From Brachionus koreanus (Eukaryota; Rotifera; Eurotatoria; Ploima; Brachionidae), in contig PJRA01000005.1 in the NCBI GenBank assembly GCA_016987375.1, positions 1,904,136 through 1,968,135 of the forward strand: DNA of 64,000 nt. The letters are read 5' to 3'. Positions within the stretch are counted from its first letter, which is position 1. Each line of letters opens with the position of its first letter. The notes under the pieces are model-generated. The model made no database searches. It was not told the origin of the DNA and was given only the letters and a program-made list of their open reading frames with translations. The translations under genes were made by a program, and so were the position numbers. Shown in pieces: positions 11,805-22,668 of the stretch.

Positions 11805-12869
11805 ATGGAAAAGAGTCAAAACGGTGTCGAAGAGCCCACGCCGATCAGCTTGCCGAAGGAAGTGGTCAAACGAGTAAACGCACTCAAAAATATTCAATTA
11901 ACAATGGTCGACATAGAAACAAAATTTTATGATGAATTGCATCGTTTAGAGTGCAGGTATGCGGCCATGTTTGACCCATTGTACGCACAGCGAGAGCTTA
12001 TAGTGAATGGAAATTATGAGCCGACCAATGAAGAGGGCAAGTGGGCCTTGGAAGAACTAGCGGGAGATATGGAAAAAAAAGCGGTCATTACTGAATCATT
12101 GAGCATTCCAGAATGCCCGTCTGTAAGAGGTATTCCTGAGTTTTGGTTGCACGCAATGAAAAGTACTGAAATAATTGGTGACGCTATTCAAGAGCATGAT
12201 GAGCCAATTTTGAAACACTTGAGAGATGTGAGAGTACGATTTCGCGATTCAATTCCATATGGATACACTCTCGAGTTTCACTTTGATCCAAACGAGTACT
12301 TTACCAATTCAGTTTTGACCAAAACTTACGAGCTTACTACAGATAAGGATCCAAAAGACCCGTTCGCCTATGACGGCCCAGCTCTGTACAAATCAATTGG
12401 TTGCATCATCAATTGGAATCCGGAAAAAAACATCACTGTAAAACTTGTTAAGAAAAAACAAAAGCACAAAAGTTCTGGAACTATTCGTATTGTAACAAAA
12501 GAGGAAAAACAAGACTCGTTCTTTAATTTTTTTGAATCACCAACTCCGGACGGAATTAGACCATCGTACAGACACATTCTTGATCCAACATATGTGCCAA
12601 AAGAGGAAAATGAAGAACAAGATGAAGAAGACGAGGAGTTGTACGAGGCAGATTTTGAAATAGGTCATTTTTTCAAAGAATTTCTCATACCAAAAGCTGT
12701 TCTCTACTATACTGGTGAGCTGGTTGATGAGAGTGGCTATGACGATGAGGACTATGATGACGATGAAGATGAAAATGATCAAAATGATGAAGAAGATGAG
12801 GAAGAAACAGATGACGAGGACTCAAAACCAAGAGTTAAAAAATCAACAAAAAAGAGCAACAAAGCTTAA
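11805..12869 (+). CDS. nucleosome assembly protein 1-like histone chaperone, paralogue 1
   Basis: Intronless, 354 aa. NAP1 proteins shuttle H2A-H2B and assemble or remodel nucleosomes. The long dimerisation helix (RVNALKNIQLTMVDIETKFY and onward, about residues 23-60) is followed by the alpha/beta earmuff domain with hallmarks GYTLEFHFDPNEYFTN, VLTKTYEL and EEKQDSFFNFFESP, then AVLYYTGEL, and an acidic Asp/Glu tail (about 310-345) that ends in a short basic stretch (KKSTKKSNK). It is the first of three head-to-tail paralogues, 236 bp upstream of the second. The YEADFEIGHFFKEFLIPKAV segment aligns with the other copies. The basic C-terminus could act as a nuclear signal (inference). Confidence 0.96.
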   Translation: MEKSQNGVEEPTPISLPKEVVKRVNALKNIQLTMVDIETKFYDELHRLECRYAAMFDPLYAQRELIVNGNYEPTNEEGKWALEELAGDMEKKAVITESLSIPECPSVRGIPEFWLHAMKSTEIIGDAIQEHDEPILKHLRDVRVRFRDSIPYGYTLEFHFDPNEYFTNSVLTKTYELTTDKDPKDPFAYDGPALYKSIGCIINWNPEKNITVKLVKKKQKHKSSGTIRIVTKEEKQDSFFNFFESPTPDGIRPSYRHILDPTYVPKEENEEQDEEDEELYEADFEIGHFFKEFLIPKAVLYYTGELVDESGYDDEDYDDDEDENDQNDEEDEEETDDEDSKPRVKKSTKKSNKA

Positions 12870-13105
12870 GCTCACTTTTAAACGAATCTCAATTTTTCTT
12901 TGTTCTGGATGTTGTTAAATATTTTAGTCAAAATATCCGAGGAAAAAAGTTTTATTTTCTTTTTTTTTTAAAATAAATAAAAAACTTAAACATTTTATTA
13001 TTTGATTGAAAATTTTGCCATTAAAAGCAAAGTTAAATTTAAAATTAAAATTATAAAAAAAAATTTTAATTAATTTTATTTAATTTGTTTAGAAAAACTA
13101 GAAAC

Positions 13106-14068
13106 ATGGATAAATTACAGAGACGTGTCAATGCTTTGAAAAATGTGCAATTAAAATTAGCTGATGCTGAGCTAAAATTGTACGAGGAGATAAATAAACT
13201 CGAGTCAAAATATCAATCGGTTTTTGAGCCAATTTATGGTGAACGTGAGAAAATTGTCAACGGTGAACATGAGCCGACCGATGAGGAAGCCAATTGGCCA
13301 TACAAGGACGAGCAGGAACAAGACGAAGAAGTTAATGGTAACTCGGCCAAAAAGCTAAAAACCGAAAATGGCTCAGCTGATGCAAAAGGCGTGCCGGAAT
13401 TTTGGCTCAAGTGTTTAAAATCGACAAGTTTGCTGGGCGGCATGATTCAACCGTACGATGAGCCTGTTCTAAAGCATCTTAGAGACATTAGAGTCAGATT
13501 AAATACTGAAAAACCACACGGATACACTCTGGAATTTCATTTTAATGAAAATGAGTACTTTGCCAACAAAGTTTTGACCAAAGCATTCGAATTGAGCACT
13601 GAACGTGATCAAGAAAACCCATTGTCAACTGATACAACCAGATTGTATAAATGTGTTGGCAGCAAGATAGAATGGAATGATGGTAAAAATGTTACTTTGA
13701 AGGTAACTAAGAAAAAGCAAACAAATAAAAGCAATGGTCAAACAAAAGAAGTGACCAGAGAAGAAAAAAAGGGTTCATTTTTTGATTTGTTTGATACTCA
13801 CACTCAGGACGGTGTTAAGCCATCTATGAAAGTAACTGATAAGAAAAATTCCGATAATGATGACTTGGATGAAGAAGAAGAATTGGAACACTTGTTCGAA
13901 TTGGACTATGAAATCGGACAATTTATTAAAGATGTGTTAGTGCCTAAAGCTTTGTTGTATTATACTGGTGAATTGATTGATGACAGTCTAGACAGTATGG
14001 ACGAAGATGATGAGGATGATGAAGATGATGATGATGATGAAAGTGAAGGTGATGAGCAAAAAAATTAA
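13106..14068 (+). CDS. nucleosome assembly protein 1-like histone chaperone, paralogue 2
   Basis: Intronless, 320 aa from the ATG at 13106 (MDKLQRRVNALKNVQL). The open frame extends upstream without an ATG, and a TTTAG acceptor-like site at 13088-13092 sits 13 bp before the start. Dimerisation helix, GYTLEFHFNENEYFANKVL, the EEKKGSFFDLFDT segment (other copies have QDSFFNFFE) and ALLYYTGEL are all present. The N-terminal part before the helix is nearly absent compared with paralogue 3. The acidic tail (DEDDEDDEDDDDDESEGDEQ) is pure Asp/Glu with no basic end, unlike paralogues 1 and 3. It is clearly a tandem duplicate, but diverged enough that the event is not recent. Confidence 0.95.
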   Translation: MDKLQRRVNALKNVQLKLADAELKLYEEINKLESKYQSVFEPIYGEREKIVNGEHEPTDEEANWPYKDEQEQDEEVNGNSAKKLKTENGSADAKGVPEFWLKCLKSTSLLGGMIQPYDEPVLKHLRDIRVRLNTEKPHGYTLEFHFNENEYFANKVLTKAFELSTERDQENPLSTDTTRLYKCVGSKIEWNDGKNVTLKVTKKKQTNKSNGQTKEVTREEKKGSFFDLFDTHTQDGVKPSMKVTDKKNSDNDDLDEEEELEHLFELDYEIGQFIKDVLVPKALLYYTGELIDDSLDSMDEDDEDDEDDDDDESEGDEQKN

Positions 14069-15373
14069 ATGGTACTCAAGATAAAAAATAAAAAAAAATT
14101 AAAACCGTTTTATTGTTTTTTTTTGTTTTTCCATAAAATAGGAACATATCTCTAATAATAAAATTTATGAAAGATAGCTTCATGAAACTATTTCCTTAAA
14201 TCTGCGGCATAATATCCGTAGTTAATTATCAGCTTTGAATTTAGCATTTTTTTATTTTTTTTAAATGAAAAAACAAATCAGTTTTTATGATTTAATCACT
14301 CAAAATGTTATCTAAATATTTTAGAAAAAGATCATAATTTTTTTGAATCATTAAATTCTCATTGATTATTCTCTTTAATAATAACTAAATTTAGAAACGA
14401 GTTAAATTGAAATTTAAATTTAAAAAATAATTAAAAAGGAGCTATTCTATTTATTAAATTATAAAAAGGTTCACTGAAGGAATAAGATTGAATATAAAGT
14501 TATTTTAACACATCAGATCCATGGTATTTTTTTTACTCCTTTTTAAAAAATTGAAACTAAAATATTTTTTGATAGAAATGAAATTTTATATAATTGCTTT
14601 CAAAAATTAATATTATTTTAATTTATTTTAATTTTTTTAAAATTCAATTTTAATTAATTTTCATAAAAAATAATTAATTTGTCTACATAGCTAGATTGAA
14701 TTTTTTATTAATAATCATTCAGGCTTTCTATTGATAAGTAAAAATGAAATAAAAGTAATAAATTTGTCAATGTCGAAAAATAAAAATTCTATTAATAAAT
14801 TAAAATGAAAAAAAATTATTAAACTATTTAGTATTGTTTTCCCTTGTTAGATATTTTAAAATTTAAATAAGTAGATTACAAATTTAAAAAAAAAACAAGT
14901 GAATAATCCGCAAAATTGATGTGCGAAGATAAGTTGGAAATAGAATCTAATTTCATACAATTAACTAATAATATTTGATAATTTTGTTAAAAATTTCAGA
15001 GCTTAGCATTAAAACTATTTCAATTTTGATGAAATTTATAAAATATTAATCGCAGTTGATAATTAATTTAGAAAGTGTAATTAACATGCAATTTATTTAA
15101 ATTTATTTTAGTAATTATTCTTTAATTATTTAGTCGGATATTTTTAGCTAAAAATTTTAAGTCATTCCGCCCTAAGAAAAATCAAAAAAAATGTAAAGCA
15201 TGTAATTTAATTTAAATTTAGTGAAAAATTTTAAAACTTTTTCTTTTTGGAATATTTCTGTTTTAAATTTTATAACATCACATTTTCCTTGACATCAAAA
15301 TAATTAATTATTTTTAATTATATTTTAAAATTAAATATAGAAATAAAATAAAGTTGAATTTTTGTTTTATTAG
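14069..15373. other. intergenic, nothing recognised
   Basis: AT-rich sequence between NAP1-like paralogues 2 and 3. No open frame with family similarity and no clear repeat was seen on either strand. Confidence 0.6.
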
Positions 15374-16644
15374 ATGTCTCAAAAAGGAAAGAGTCCAAAA
15401 TCACCAGCTTTCGAGTTCGCTCTTAAGGATGCAAAAAAAGAAATCGCAAAATTAGAAGACATTGACTTGAATCAATTGACAACCACATCAGTGCCAGTGC
15501 AAAAGCGCATAAATGCACTGAAAAATGAGCAATTTAAAATGCTTGAATTGGAAGCCAAATTTTACGAAGAGTTGCACCAATTGGAGTGCAAATACGCCAA
15601 GCTGTACGAGCCATTCTTTCAAAAACGGCGAACAATTGTAGTTGGTGAGTACGAGCCAAACGAGCAAGAAGCCACATGGGCTCTAGATGAACAAGAAAAA
15701 GAAAATGGTGCAGAAGAAAAGAAGACCGAAGTTGTTGACGAGAGTAAGCTATTCGAATCTGGCAAAAAACTTTTAAAAATCTAAAAGCCCAATTTTAACC
15801 ATTAGATGATCAAAAGGGAATACCCAACTTTTGGCTAGAAACCTTACAATCATTTAGAATAACAGCTGAATTGATTCAAGAGCATGATGAGCCTATTTTG
15901 GCATTTTTACAGGATATACGAGTCGAATTATTTGATCAAAAACCTTATGGCTACAAACTTGAATTTGAGTTTTCCGAAAATCCTTACTTTACTAATAAAG
16001 TATTGACCAAAACATATGAACTAAAGACTGATATTGATACCAAAGATCCATTTTCGTTTGAAGGACCTGATCTAGAAAAGTCAATCGGATGCAAAATTGA
16101 CTGGAAAGCAGGTAAAAATGTGACCATTAAATCAGTGAAGAAAAAAATCAAGCCGAGAAACAAAAAGGGCGTACCAAAAGTTATTACCAAAGAGGAAAAA
16201 CAGGACTCATTCTTTAATTTCTTTGAGACACCTAAAAAAGCATCGGACGAAAAAGCAGTTGCTTTGAAGTCTGAGGATGATGATTTGAGTGATGAAGAAG
16301 ATGACCAAGAGTTATACATGATTGCTGACTTTGAAATTGGCCAATACATAAGAGAAAAAATAGTTCCCAAAGCAGTTTTGTATTTTACCGGTGAATTGGA
16401 TGATATGGATGAGGATGATTATGAATATGATGATGACGATGATGATGATGATGCAGATGAAGATGCAGATGACGATGAAGATGATGAGGAATTAGATGAT
16501 GAAGATGATGATGACGATGAAGAAGATGATGATGACCATGACAAGGGCAAAAAAGGAAAATCTTCTAAAAAATCAATTGGAAAGTCTAAGTCCAAGTCTG
16601 GAAAAGGCACCGAGCCAACACCCGCCGAATGCAAGCAAAATTAA
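15374..16644 (+). CDS. nucleosome assembly protein 1-like histone chaperone, paralogue 3
   Basis: Two exons, 15374-15743 and 15806-16644, split by a 62-bp GTAAGC...ATTAG intron, encode 402 aa. It is the only paralogue of the three with an intron. N-terminal extension of about 45 residues, dimerisation helix (KRINALKNEQFKMLELEAKF), GYKLEFEFSENPYFTNKVLT, EEKQDSFFNFFETP and AVLYFTGEL. The C-terminus carries about 60 residues of almost pure Asp/Glu encoded by GAT/GAC/GAA-rich microsatellite-like DNA (16395-16545), then a Lys/Ser-rich basic end (GKKGKSSKKS). The ATG directly follows ATTAG. Long acidic tails bind histone basic surfaces; the basic terminus is a possible nuclear signal (inference). 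Confidence 0.96.
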
Positions 16645-18412
16645 TAAATATGTTTTTTTTAATCTTGTTTTCATTTATCTGATACTATTTTAAATTAATT
16701 TTTTTTCAGTTTTTTTTTGTGTATTTAATTTTAACGTTGCTTAAATGAAAATAAATTATAACCAAGAGTGAACTGAATTTTCATGAACTTTTTTTAGATA
16801 TCTTTCCATTCGCGGTCTAATAGCCGCATTGTAAAAGCTTTACTTTAATTTTTTCAACAAAAAAATGTTTTAGAATGATTATACCTGGTTTAAAAAAATC
16901 TATTTTAAACTTGAATCCGATTTCAAAGTCTACGATAAGACCATTTTGGCATTGGCTTAATCATGTATGGAACGAGTAAAGAAAGTTTTTATTCTTTTTA
17001 AAAAGCAAAAAAAATTAATTTTTTTTCTTAAATTGATGATAAACTTTAGAAAGACCGATTTTTCATTTAGCTTTAAAGCCTGGCGATTTTCAAAATCTAT
17101 TAATCAAAGAATCTTTTTAGATAAAAAAATATTGGAAGTTTGAATTTATTTCAAAAAAAATTTCCATTTGAGTTTTATTAAAAACCAAAAATATCTATAT
17201 AATTATAAAATATAGATAAATTTATCAATTTCGGGAAAAATCTTTTGACAGTCAAAAATTAGATTATCAAAACCAAAAAATAGATTTTCAAACACAAAAA
17301 AATTCTAATCAAATAATGATAAATTTTTTTTTAAATAAAAAAGAATAAAACACACAAAGTTTTTCTCATTGCACATAAAAAAATCTAGTTTTTTTGAATA
17401 TTTTCTTCAACAACTAAAACCTTTGCTATTTTATGAGGCCATCCTTGCTTCCCTTTTTTCTTGAATATTGGATCAACCATTATCAATTAACCCATTAGAA
17501 ACTTTGCTAGTAACAATTTCATCTTCAGATCCGGATTATTACCATATTTGATTTAAGATAATGAATAGGGTGTTTTTTCAGACAGAATCGATTAATTTTC
17601 AAAATTTTCAAAAATAGATTCAAGTTCGAAAGATAGACTTTTTGGAATTTTTTTAATTTAAAATTTTTTTTTTTAAATTTTAAGCTAAAATATACTATGA
17701 AAAAAATATCTTGCAGAAAATGATAAACATACAAAATTAAGATTTTTACAACCAGAAAAAAAAAATTTTGGAGATTTATTTTGGAATTTTGGAAATTTTA
17801 GATATTTTAGATGTTTACTTTCTTTCTTCTTAGGAAATAATCTAAAATTTTATTGATGTTTAATTATTTGTCTTTATTTTGCTAAATAAAAATTATTTTA
17901 ACTTAAAAAGGTGTAACAAAGTGTTCTGCACTTTATTGTAGTATTATTTTATCAATATTTTATCCTTATAAATTTTAACTTAAAATAAAAAATTTACTAA
18001 AATAGCAAGAATTTTGTTCTGCTTCTATTTGAATTTTACAATACACATATAAAAAAAGATAAAAAAAATTACCAGCCTCGCATTTTTTTGGTACATTCTT
18101 AATAAAAAGGACCCTTATTAAACTTAATTGCAACGATTTACGATAAGGTGATCTAGAAAATGTAATGATACTGACAGTTTTCAAAAAGATATTTTTTTCG
18201 ATTTAATTAGAGATGTATACTAAATCAAATTAAAAAACATATATACAAAATAAGACAGAACTTAATTAATGATTTTTTAGATGATTTTATAAAGTTTTTT
18301 AAATATTCCAAACTTTAATTAATTTAAAGAAATTGATTAAAAACTAGAAAAGATTTAGATTTTAGTCCAAAAAATAAATGAAGAATTAAGTTTTTATAAA
18401 TCTATTTTTAAG
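16645..18412. other. intergenic with one weak minus-strand coding-like stretch
   Basis: Mostly AT-rich. On the minus strand, 17556-17385 reads with one frame break as SGSEDEIVTSKVSNGLID, then DPIFKKKGKQGWPHKIAKVL ending at a stop at 17387-17385. It looks like a decayed protein-coding fragment of unknown family. The missing first exon of the DMAC2L gene should lie in the right part of this interval but was not identified. Confidence 0.4.
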
Positions 18413-19078
18413 ATATGATTCTAAGCGAGTTGAAGAAGTTGGACCCAATAGAGCTTGTGCAGAATGGTTGCTTAAATGTGGCGCACATGTTAAATTTAAA
18501 AATTGGGGTTCTTATGTGGTTGATTTTAATAAAATGCCACCTGGTAGCTTTGAGGCATTTAAAATTGAAGAGATAAAAGCCGAAAATGCATGCATAATGG
18601 CCCGAGGATTTGAATATTTCAGTAAAGTTTATTTAAATTTTGTTTTTAATCATAGGAAAATATATATGAATATAATAGATGCGAAAATCAAATAACATAA
18701 CCAGTTAGATGAAATAATATTTTATTTTAGATGGACTTAAAGATGTTAAAAAGATAAAGTTGGTCAATTGTGAACTTATTGATGACACAGCTCTCGCCAA
18801 ACTCTCCTATTTAAGGGGTTCACTGAAAGAACTTCAGCTGGTCTTCTTACCATCTGTAACAGATGTTGGAATTACTTATCTGTATCTTTTAGAGTAATTT
18901 TATTCAATCAATATTTTCTTCAAGACTAAATTTTTTTTTTTGAAGAAATTTAGACGACTTATACATAAATTATCTTCCAAAAGTTAAAGACCACAAATTG
19001 GGAAAAAAACTCTTGCAGGAAAAATTGCCAAACTGTAAAATTGAATTTCTTCAAGAGCCGGACGAAATCAAAACATAA
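18413..19078 (+). CDS. DMAC2L: ATP synthase subunit s / factor B-like (DMAC2L), 5' exon missing
   Basis: Leucine-rich mitochondrial protein associated with ATP synthase (coupling factor B). Exons 18413-18621, 18731-18893 and 18946-19078 join in frame. The protein begins inside the family motif: YDSKRVEEVGPNRACAEWLL, then KCGAHVKFKNWGSYVVDFNK, FKIEEIKAENACIMARGFEY, then LRR-like turns (VKKIKLVNCELIDDTALAKL, LKELQLVFLPSVTDVGITYL) and a C-terminus ending in LPNCKIEFLQEPDEIKT. This order matches the vertebrate protein. The first exon (mitochondrial presequence and the FWGWLN-type segment in vertebrates) was not found upstream. The last intron uses the acceptor TGAAG at 18941-18945; the nearby TTTAG at 18949-18953 would put a stop in frame. 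Confidence 0.85.
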
Positions 19079-19223
19079 TTTTATAATTGAATAAATTTTT
19101 TAGTCTGAAATTTGATACAAATAATTTGCAATAAATTGTAAATTAATATTTTTTATTAAATTTATAAGAATAAATATCAAGAAAAAGAAAATAAAAACTT
19201 TTTTAGTACTATAGAGTGAAATA

Positions 19224-19854
19224 ATGAATCAAAGCACAAATTTTTTATCTCTAATAAAAAATGAATCAATCGATATTATTGATAAACATGACGAATTATT
19301 GAAAGAAAATAACGATTCGACAAATGATCCTATTTTATGTGATTATTCTCTAATTGAATTTACTTATTCAAACGAAAAAATAAACGAAAATATTAATGAC
19401 TTTATTAAAATGAATGAAGAGAAGGTTAATAAAAAAAATTTATTAAACTATTGTGGAATATTGGATCCTAGTAAAATATATTTTAAACTTTAAATTAGAT
19501 ATTTTTATTATTTTCTTTTTAAAATGAGGTTCTGACACTGGTGGATGTGCAAGGTCCAAGTCAATTTACGTGGCTAAATTTGGAAATAGTCACATAAAAA
19601 GTAAAATAAATTGAAATAATCATATATGAAGTTGTTTAATTTTAAATTTAAAAAGAGAGTAAAATTATAAACCCTTATGGTGCATTATCACAAAAGTATC
19701 AGCAAGAAATGCTAAACATTCAAAAGAAAAAATTGATTGACTATACCAATTGTAAATTTTTTTCTAATTTAATATTTTTAAAATTTAATTAAATAAATGA
19801 AAAGCCTATGTAAAACCAATTGAAACCAGCCAGACATATAAAGCAAAAAATTAA
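19224..19854 (+). CDS. unrecognised 154-aa protein, four exons
   Basis: Exons 19224-19470, 19529-19600, 19656-19751 and 19805-19854 join in one frame with all three introns in phase 1 (GT-AG, 53-58 bp). The N-terminal 80 residues are hydrophilic and Asn/Asp/Glu-rich. The second half has the character of a conserved segment: SSDTGGCARSKSIYVAKFGN, then KIINPYGALSQKYQQEML, then a Lys/Gln-rich end. No signal peptide or membrane segment. I do not recognise the family. The consistent in-frame joins over four exons make a real gene likely. It lies 145 bp after DMAC2L on the same strand. Confidence 0.6.
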
Positions 19855-20585
19855 ATTAAATATCTCAAAAAATATAAAAATTCAATTTGTTAATAGATTT
19901 TGAATTAATTTTTTTTCTAGAATCTATTTTTTAATCAGTTCTAATTAAATAATATAATGTTGAGTCATTATATTTTGCGTTTTTTAAAAAGATCGGATGT
20001 TTTTGATTTTTAGCTCTAAAACTTGGTCATTTTATGTTAATATAAAAGAAACAAAATTTTATCTTATTCAAAATGACATTTCTACATGACTTGACTTGAT
20101 AAAACCCAGTTAACACATTTTTACAGATATTTTGTAGTGTCTTTAAAGTTTTTTTTAAAGATTTTCTGTTGAATTTCGAACGTAATTTCCACATAATTTC
20201 TGTTTCTTTCTGTAAATATTCAACGGAAAAACAACTAAAAATTCTTTTAATAAACAATAAAAATTCTATAAATATATCTAATAAGATGCTACAAAATATC
20301 GACAAAATCATTCGATTGTAAATTAGAATTTAATAATGAATAAATGTATTATGAATCAAATAATTTTTTTTAATTTAAATTTTATTATTAAATCATTTTT
20401 AAATACACCAATATATTAAATTAATTGAAAATACAAAATATGAAGGAAATATAAAATTACAATAAAAATAAGTATTTAATTTAATTTTAATTTCATATAT
20501 TAGTACAATTAAATTGTAATACAAAATTTGAAAAAAAAAACAAATAATTACAATAAGTTTTATTATCAAATAAAAAAATTTTTTA
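19855..20585. other. intergenic, nothing recognised
   Basis: Convergent gap between the 154-aa gene (+) and the 140-aa gene (-). AT-rich with no supported coding or RNA feature. Confidence 0.6.
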
Positions 20586-21060
20586 CTACAATTGGTTATT
20601 TAGTTCACTTACATGTTGACTAGTACTTTCCACTTTAGACAATATTTTTTTTTGTGATTTTCTAGTGTCGTGTATTAATGAGTTCAGAGCTAAATTTCGC
20701 TTGCATATTGAAAAAGATTTGTCATTTCGTCTAAGAAGCTCTAAAATCAATTAAAATTAAAATAAATTTTATTTTTTATTCTAAAAAAAGACCTTCTAGT
20801 GGATTTATAATATATGGGAACTCTTTGATTAACTGAGAAGCTGTTTTGCATAATAAGTCGTTTTTATCGATTAGAAGTGAAATAATCTCTCGAAAAGCTT
20901 TTTGACCATTAAGATGGTCAGTTTCACTTATTAACGATCTTATTTTTGCCTCTTGATCAGAAGGAATCAGAAAATTGGGAAATTCTGTTGAAAATGAAAC
21001 CATTTGAGATATATAAATGTCCTTTTTGAATGTATACAAATTTTCAAAAATCTTGCACAT
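20586..21060 (-). CDS. unrecognised 140-aa helical protein, two exons
   Basis: Exons 21060-20793 and 20740-20586 are joined through a GT...TTTTAG intron of 52 bp (G|AG codon across the junction). The first part contains FENLYTFKKDIYISQMVSFS and FLIPSDQEAKIRSLI; the second (LLRRNDKSFSICKRNL through KKILSKVESTSQHVSELNNQ) is polar and likely coiled-coil. An in-frame stretch continues upstream of the ATG to a TTTAG acceptor-like site near 21101, so either a further 5' exon exists or the transcript is trans-spliced there. No family recognised; no membrane segment. Confidence 0.5.
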
Positions 21061-22668
21061 AGTTAAAATTCTGTTAATTTCTTCTCTGTCTAAATAGTTA
21101 ATTAAAAATTTGTTTAAATTAAATTTTTTAATTAGATAGAGATTTTAAGATAAAAACAAATATAAGGGATTCGTTTGAAAAGTTTTTTATACGTCAATCA
21201 AGTGTTTGTGTAAGCTAAAAGTTTTTTTAATATTAAATTTTTAAGCAGACTTGTTTATAAGTCACAGTTTGAAGTCTAAGTCACTAAGATTTAATTCAAA
21301 GATATGACATGACTTTAAAAAAAAAAAATTAAGTCACTGACTTGACTTAAGACTTGAAATTTAAAAACAAGTTTGTTTTTAAGCAGTAAAAAGACGCTTA
21401 TATAAACAATTAATAGCAAATATAGTCATTAAACTTAATTGAAAGTAATGAGATGAATTAATTTAACGACATTTTTCACATTATTTGTAAATTATTTGTA
21501 TCCTTTTTAGTCCATCAATGCTTGCTTACAACTTCATTTATATTTGTATCAAATTTTCTTTTTTATATTTGTCCAAAAGATTTGGTTTTGCATTGGTCAC
21601 CTTTATTAATTTTTTGAGCTAGATTGTATGCTTTTATTTCTTCTCGAATTTAGCAGTTCGATTTAACAGCTTTACATGTGTATTTATTTGTCAAGTGACA
21701 CGAACGTCTCATGACTGGTTCAAGGTTTGCTAATTTATAAATTTCAATTGATTTGGCGTCTCTAGGTTTGTTAAAAGAGTTGTCATTACTTAGAAAAATC
21801 CTCTAGATGAACGATTTTTCAAACAAATCTTTACTTTTGTTGAGAAACTGATTTATTTTGGAAAATATGATAGTAAACAGAATTCAATGGTTGGAATTCA
21901 TCTCAATCAGCTCAGCTAGTCGTGAAAAAAGGAAATGTTGTGGACTTGCTGTTAATAAACTTTGAGTTGACTCCAGACAGGAGTGCTATAAATGGTGAAC
22001 TTTATTCTGTATAGCTAGAATAAATATATGCTTCACTTCAAGAAAAATATTCTTCTTTGGTCAACCAAAAGATATCGAAGAAGGAAGGGATCGAACTTCT
22101 TTCTCATCCAGCATATAGCCCAGATCTTAATCCTTGTGATTATCATCTTTTTAGCTAAATGAATCATTTTATTCGAGGGCGGCATTTTACTAACCAAGTT
22201 AAATAAAAGTGTCGTGAGTTTTTTTGGTTTCAAAAGCCGTGAATGGTACAATAGAATAATCCAACTACTCGCTGATATATTGCTTTTTACTGAAGAGTTA
22301 AAGAAAGTTAAAATAATTCAAAATTTTTTGACTCATCTTTTTTAAAAATTAGTTTTATAAGTCATTTTAACAAAATTTAAGATCACTAAATGTAAATAGA
22401 TGTCAAAATTGTTTTCACTTAGTGGTATAAAAAGTGGTAATGAAACAATTTTTTCAAGCTTTACTTTTTGAAAAACAAAAGGTTGGGCTTTATTTTTTTT
22501 TAAGGAGAGATTTGATAGTTGTATCGACAATAAAATTGAATATGGAACTAAATTTTGCTTTCTTCAATTTTTTGTAAGATTTTTGATGTACCTCGCAAAA
22601 AATAAAATTTGTGTTAAAAAAATTTATTTTTAAATTTTTCAGGTTAAGCTTAATTAAAATTTTTCAAG
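21061..22668. other. intergenic with a mariner relic
   Basis: Contains the decayed mariner copy at about 21900-22300. The rest is AT-rich, with short repeats of the AAGTCACTGACTTGACTT type near 21330. Confidence 0.6.
21900..22300 (+). mobile_element. decayed mariner transposase fragment
   Basis: The + strand reads, across several frame breaks, QLVVKKGNVVDLLLINFELT, then a stretch like the DRSAINGELYS segment, then ELLSHPAYSPDLNPCDYHLF and FIRGRHFTNQ. The HPAYSPDLNPCDYHLF motif is the mariner (DD34D) block containing the third catalytic Asp. Multiple stops mean it is inactive. Element ends were not located. Confidence 0.88.

Noticed and set aside
12368..12918. Open frames overlapping NAP1-like paralogue 1 in other frames
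   Set aside because: Shadows of a confident coding region.
15984..16634. Minus-strand Ser-rich open frames opposite NAP1-like paralogue 3
   Set aside because: Antisense shadows of the Asp/Glu-rich tail (GAT repeats read as ATC/TCA); the sense protein is clearly homologous to NAP1.
18949..18953. TTTAG as acceptor of the last DMAC2L exon
   Set aside because: It gives an early stop; the acceptor at 18941-18945 keeps the conserved C-terminus in frame.
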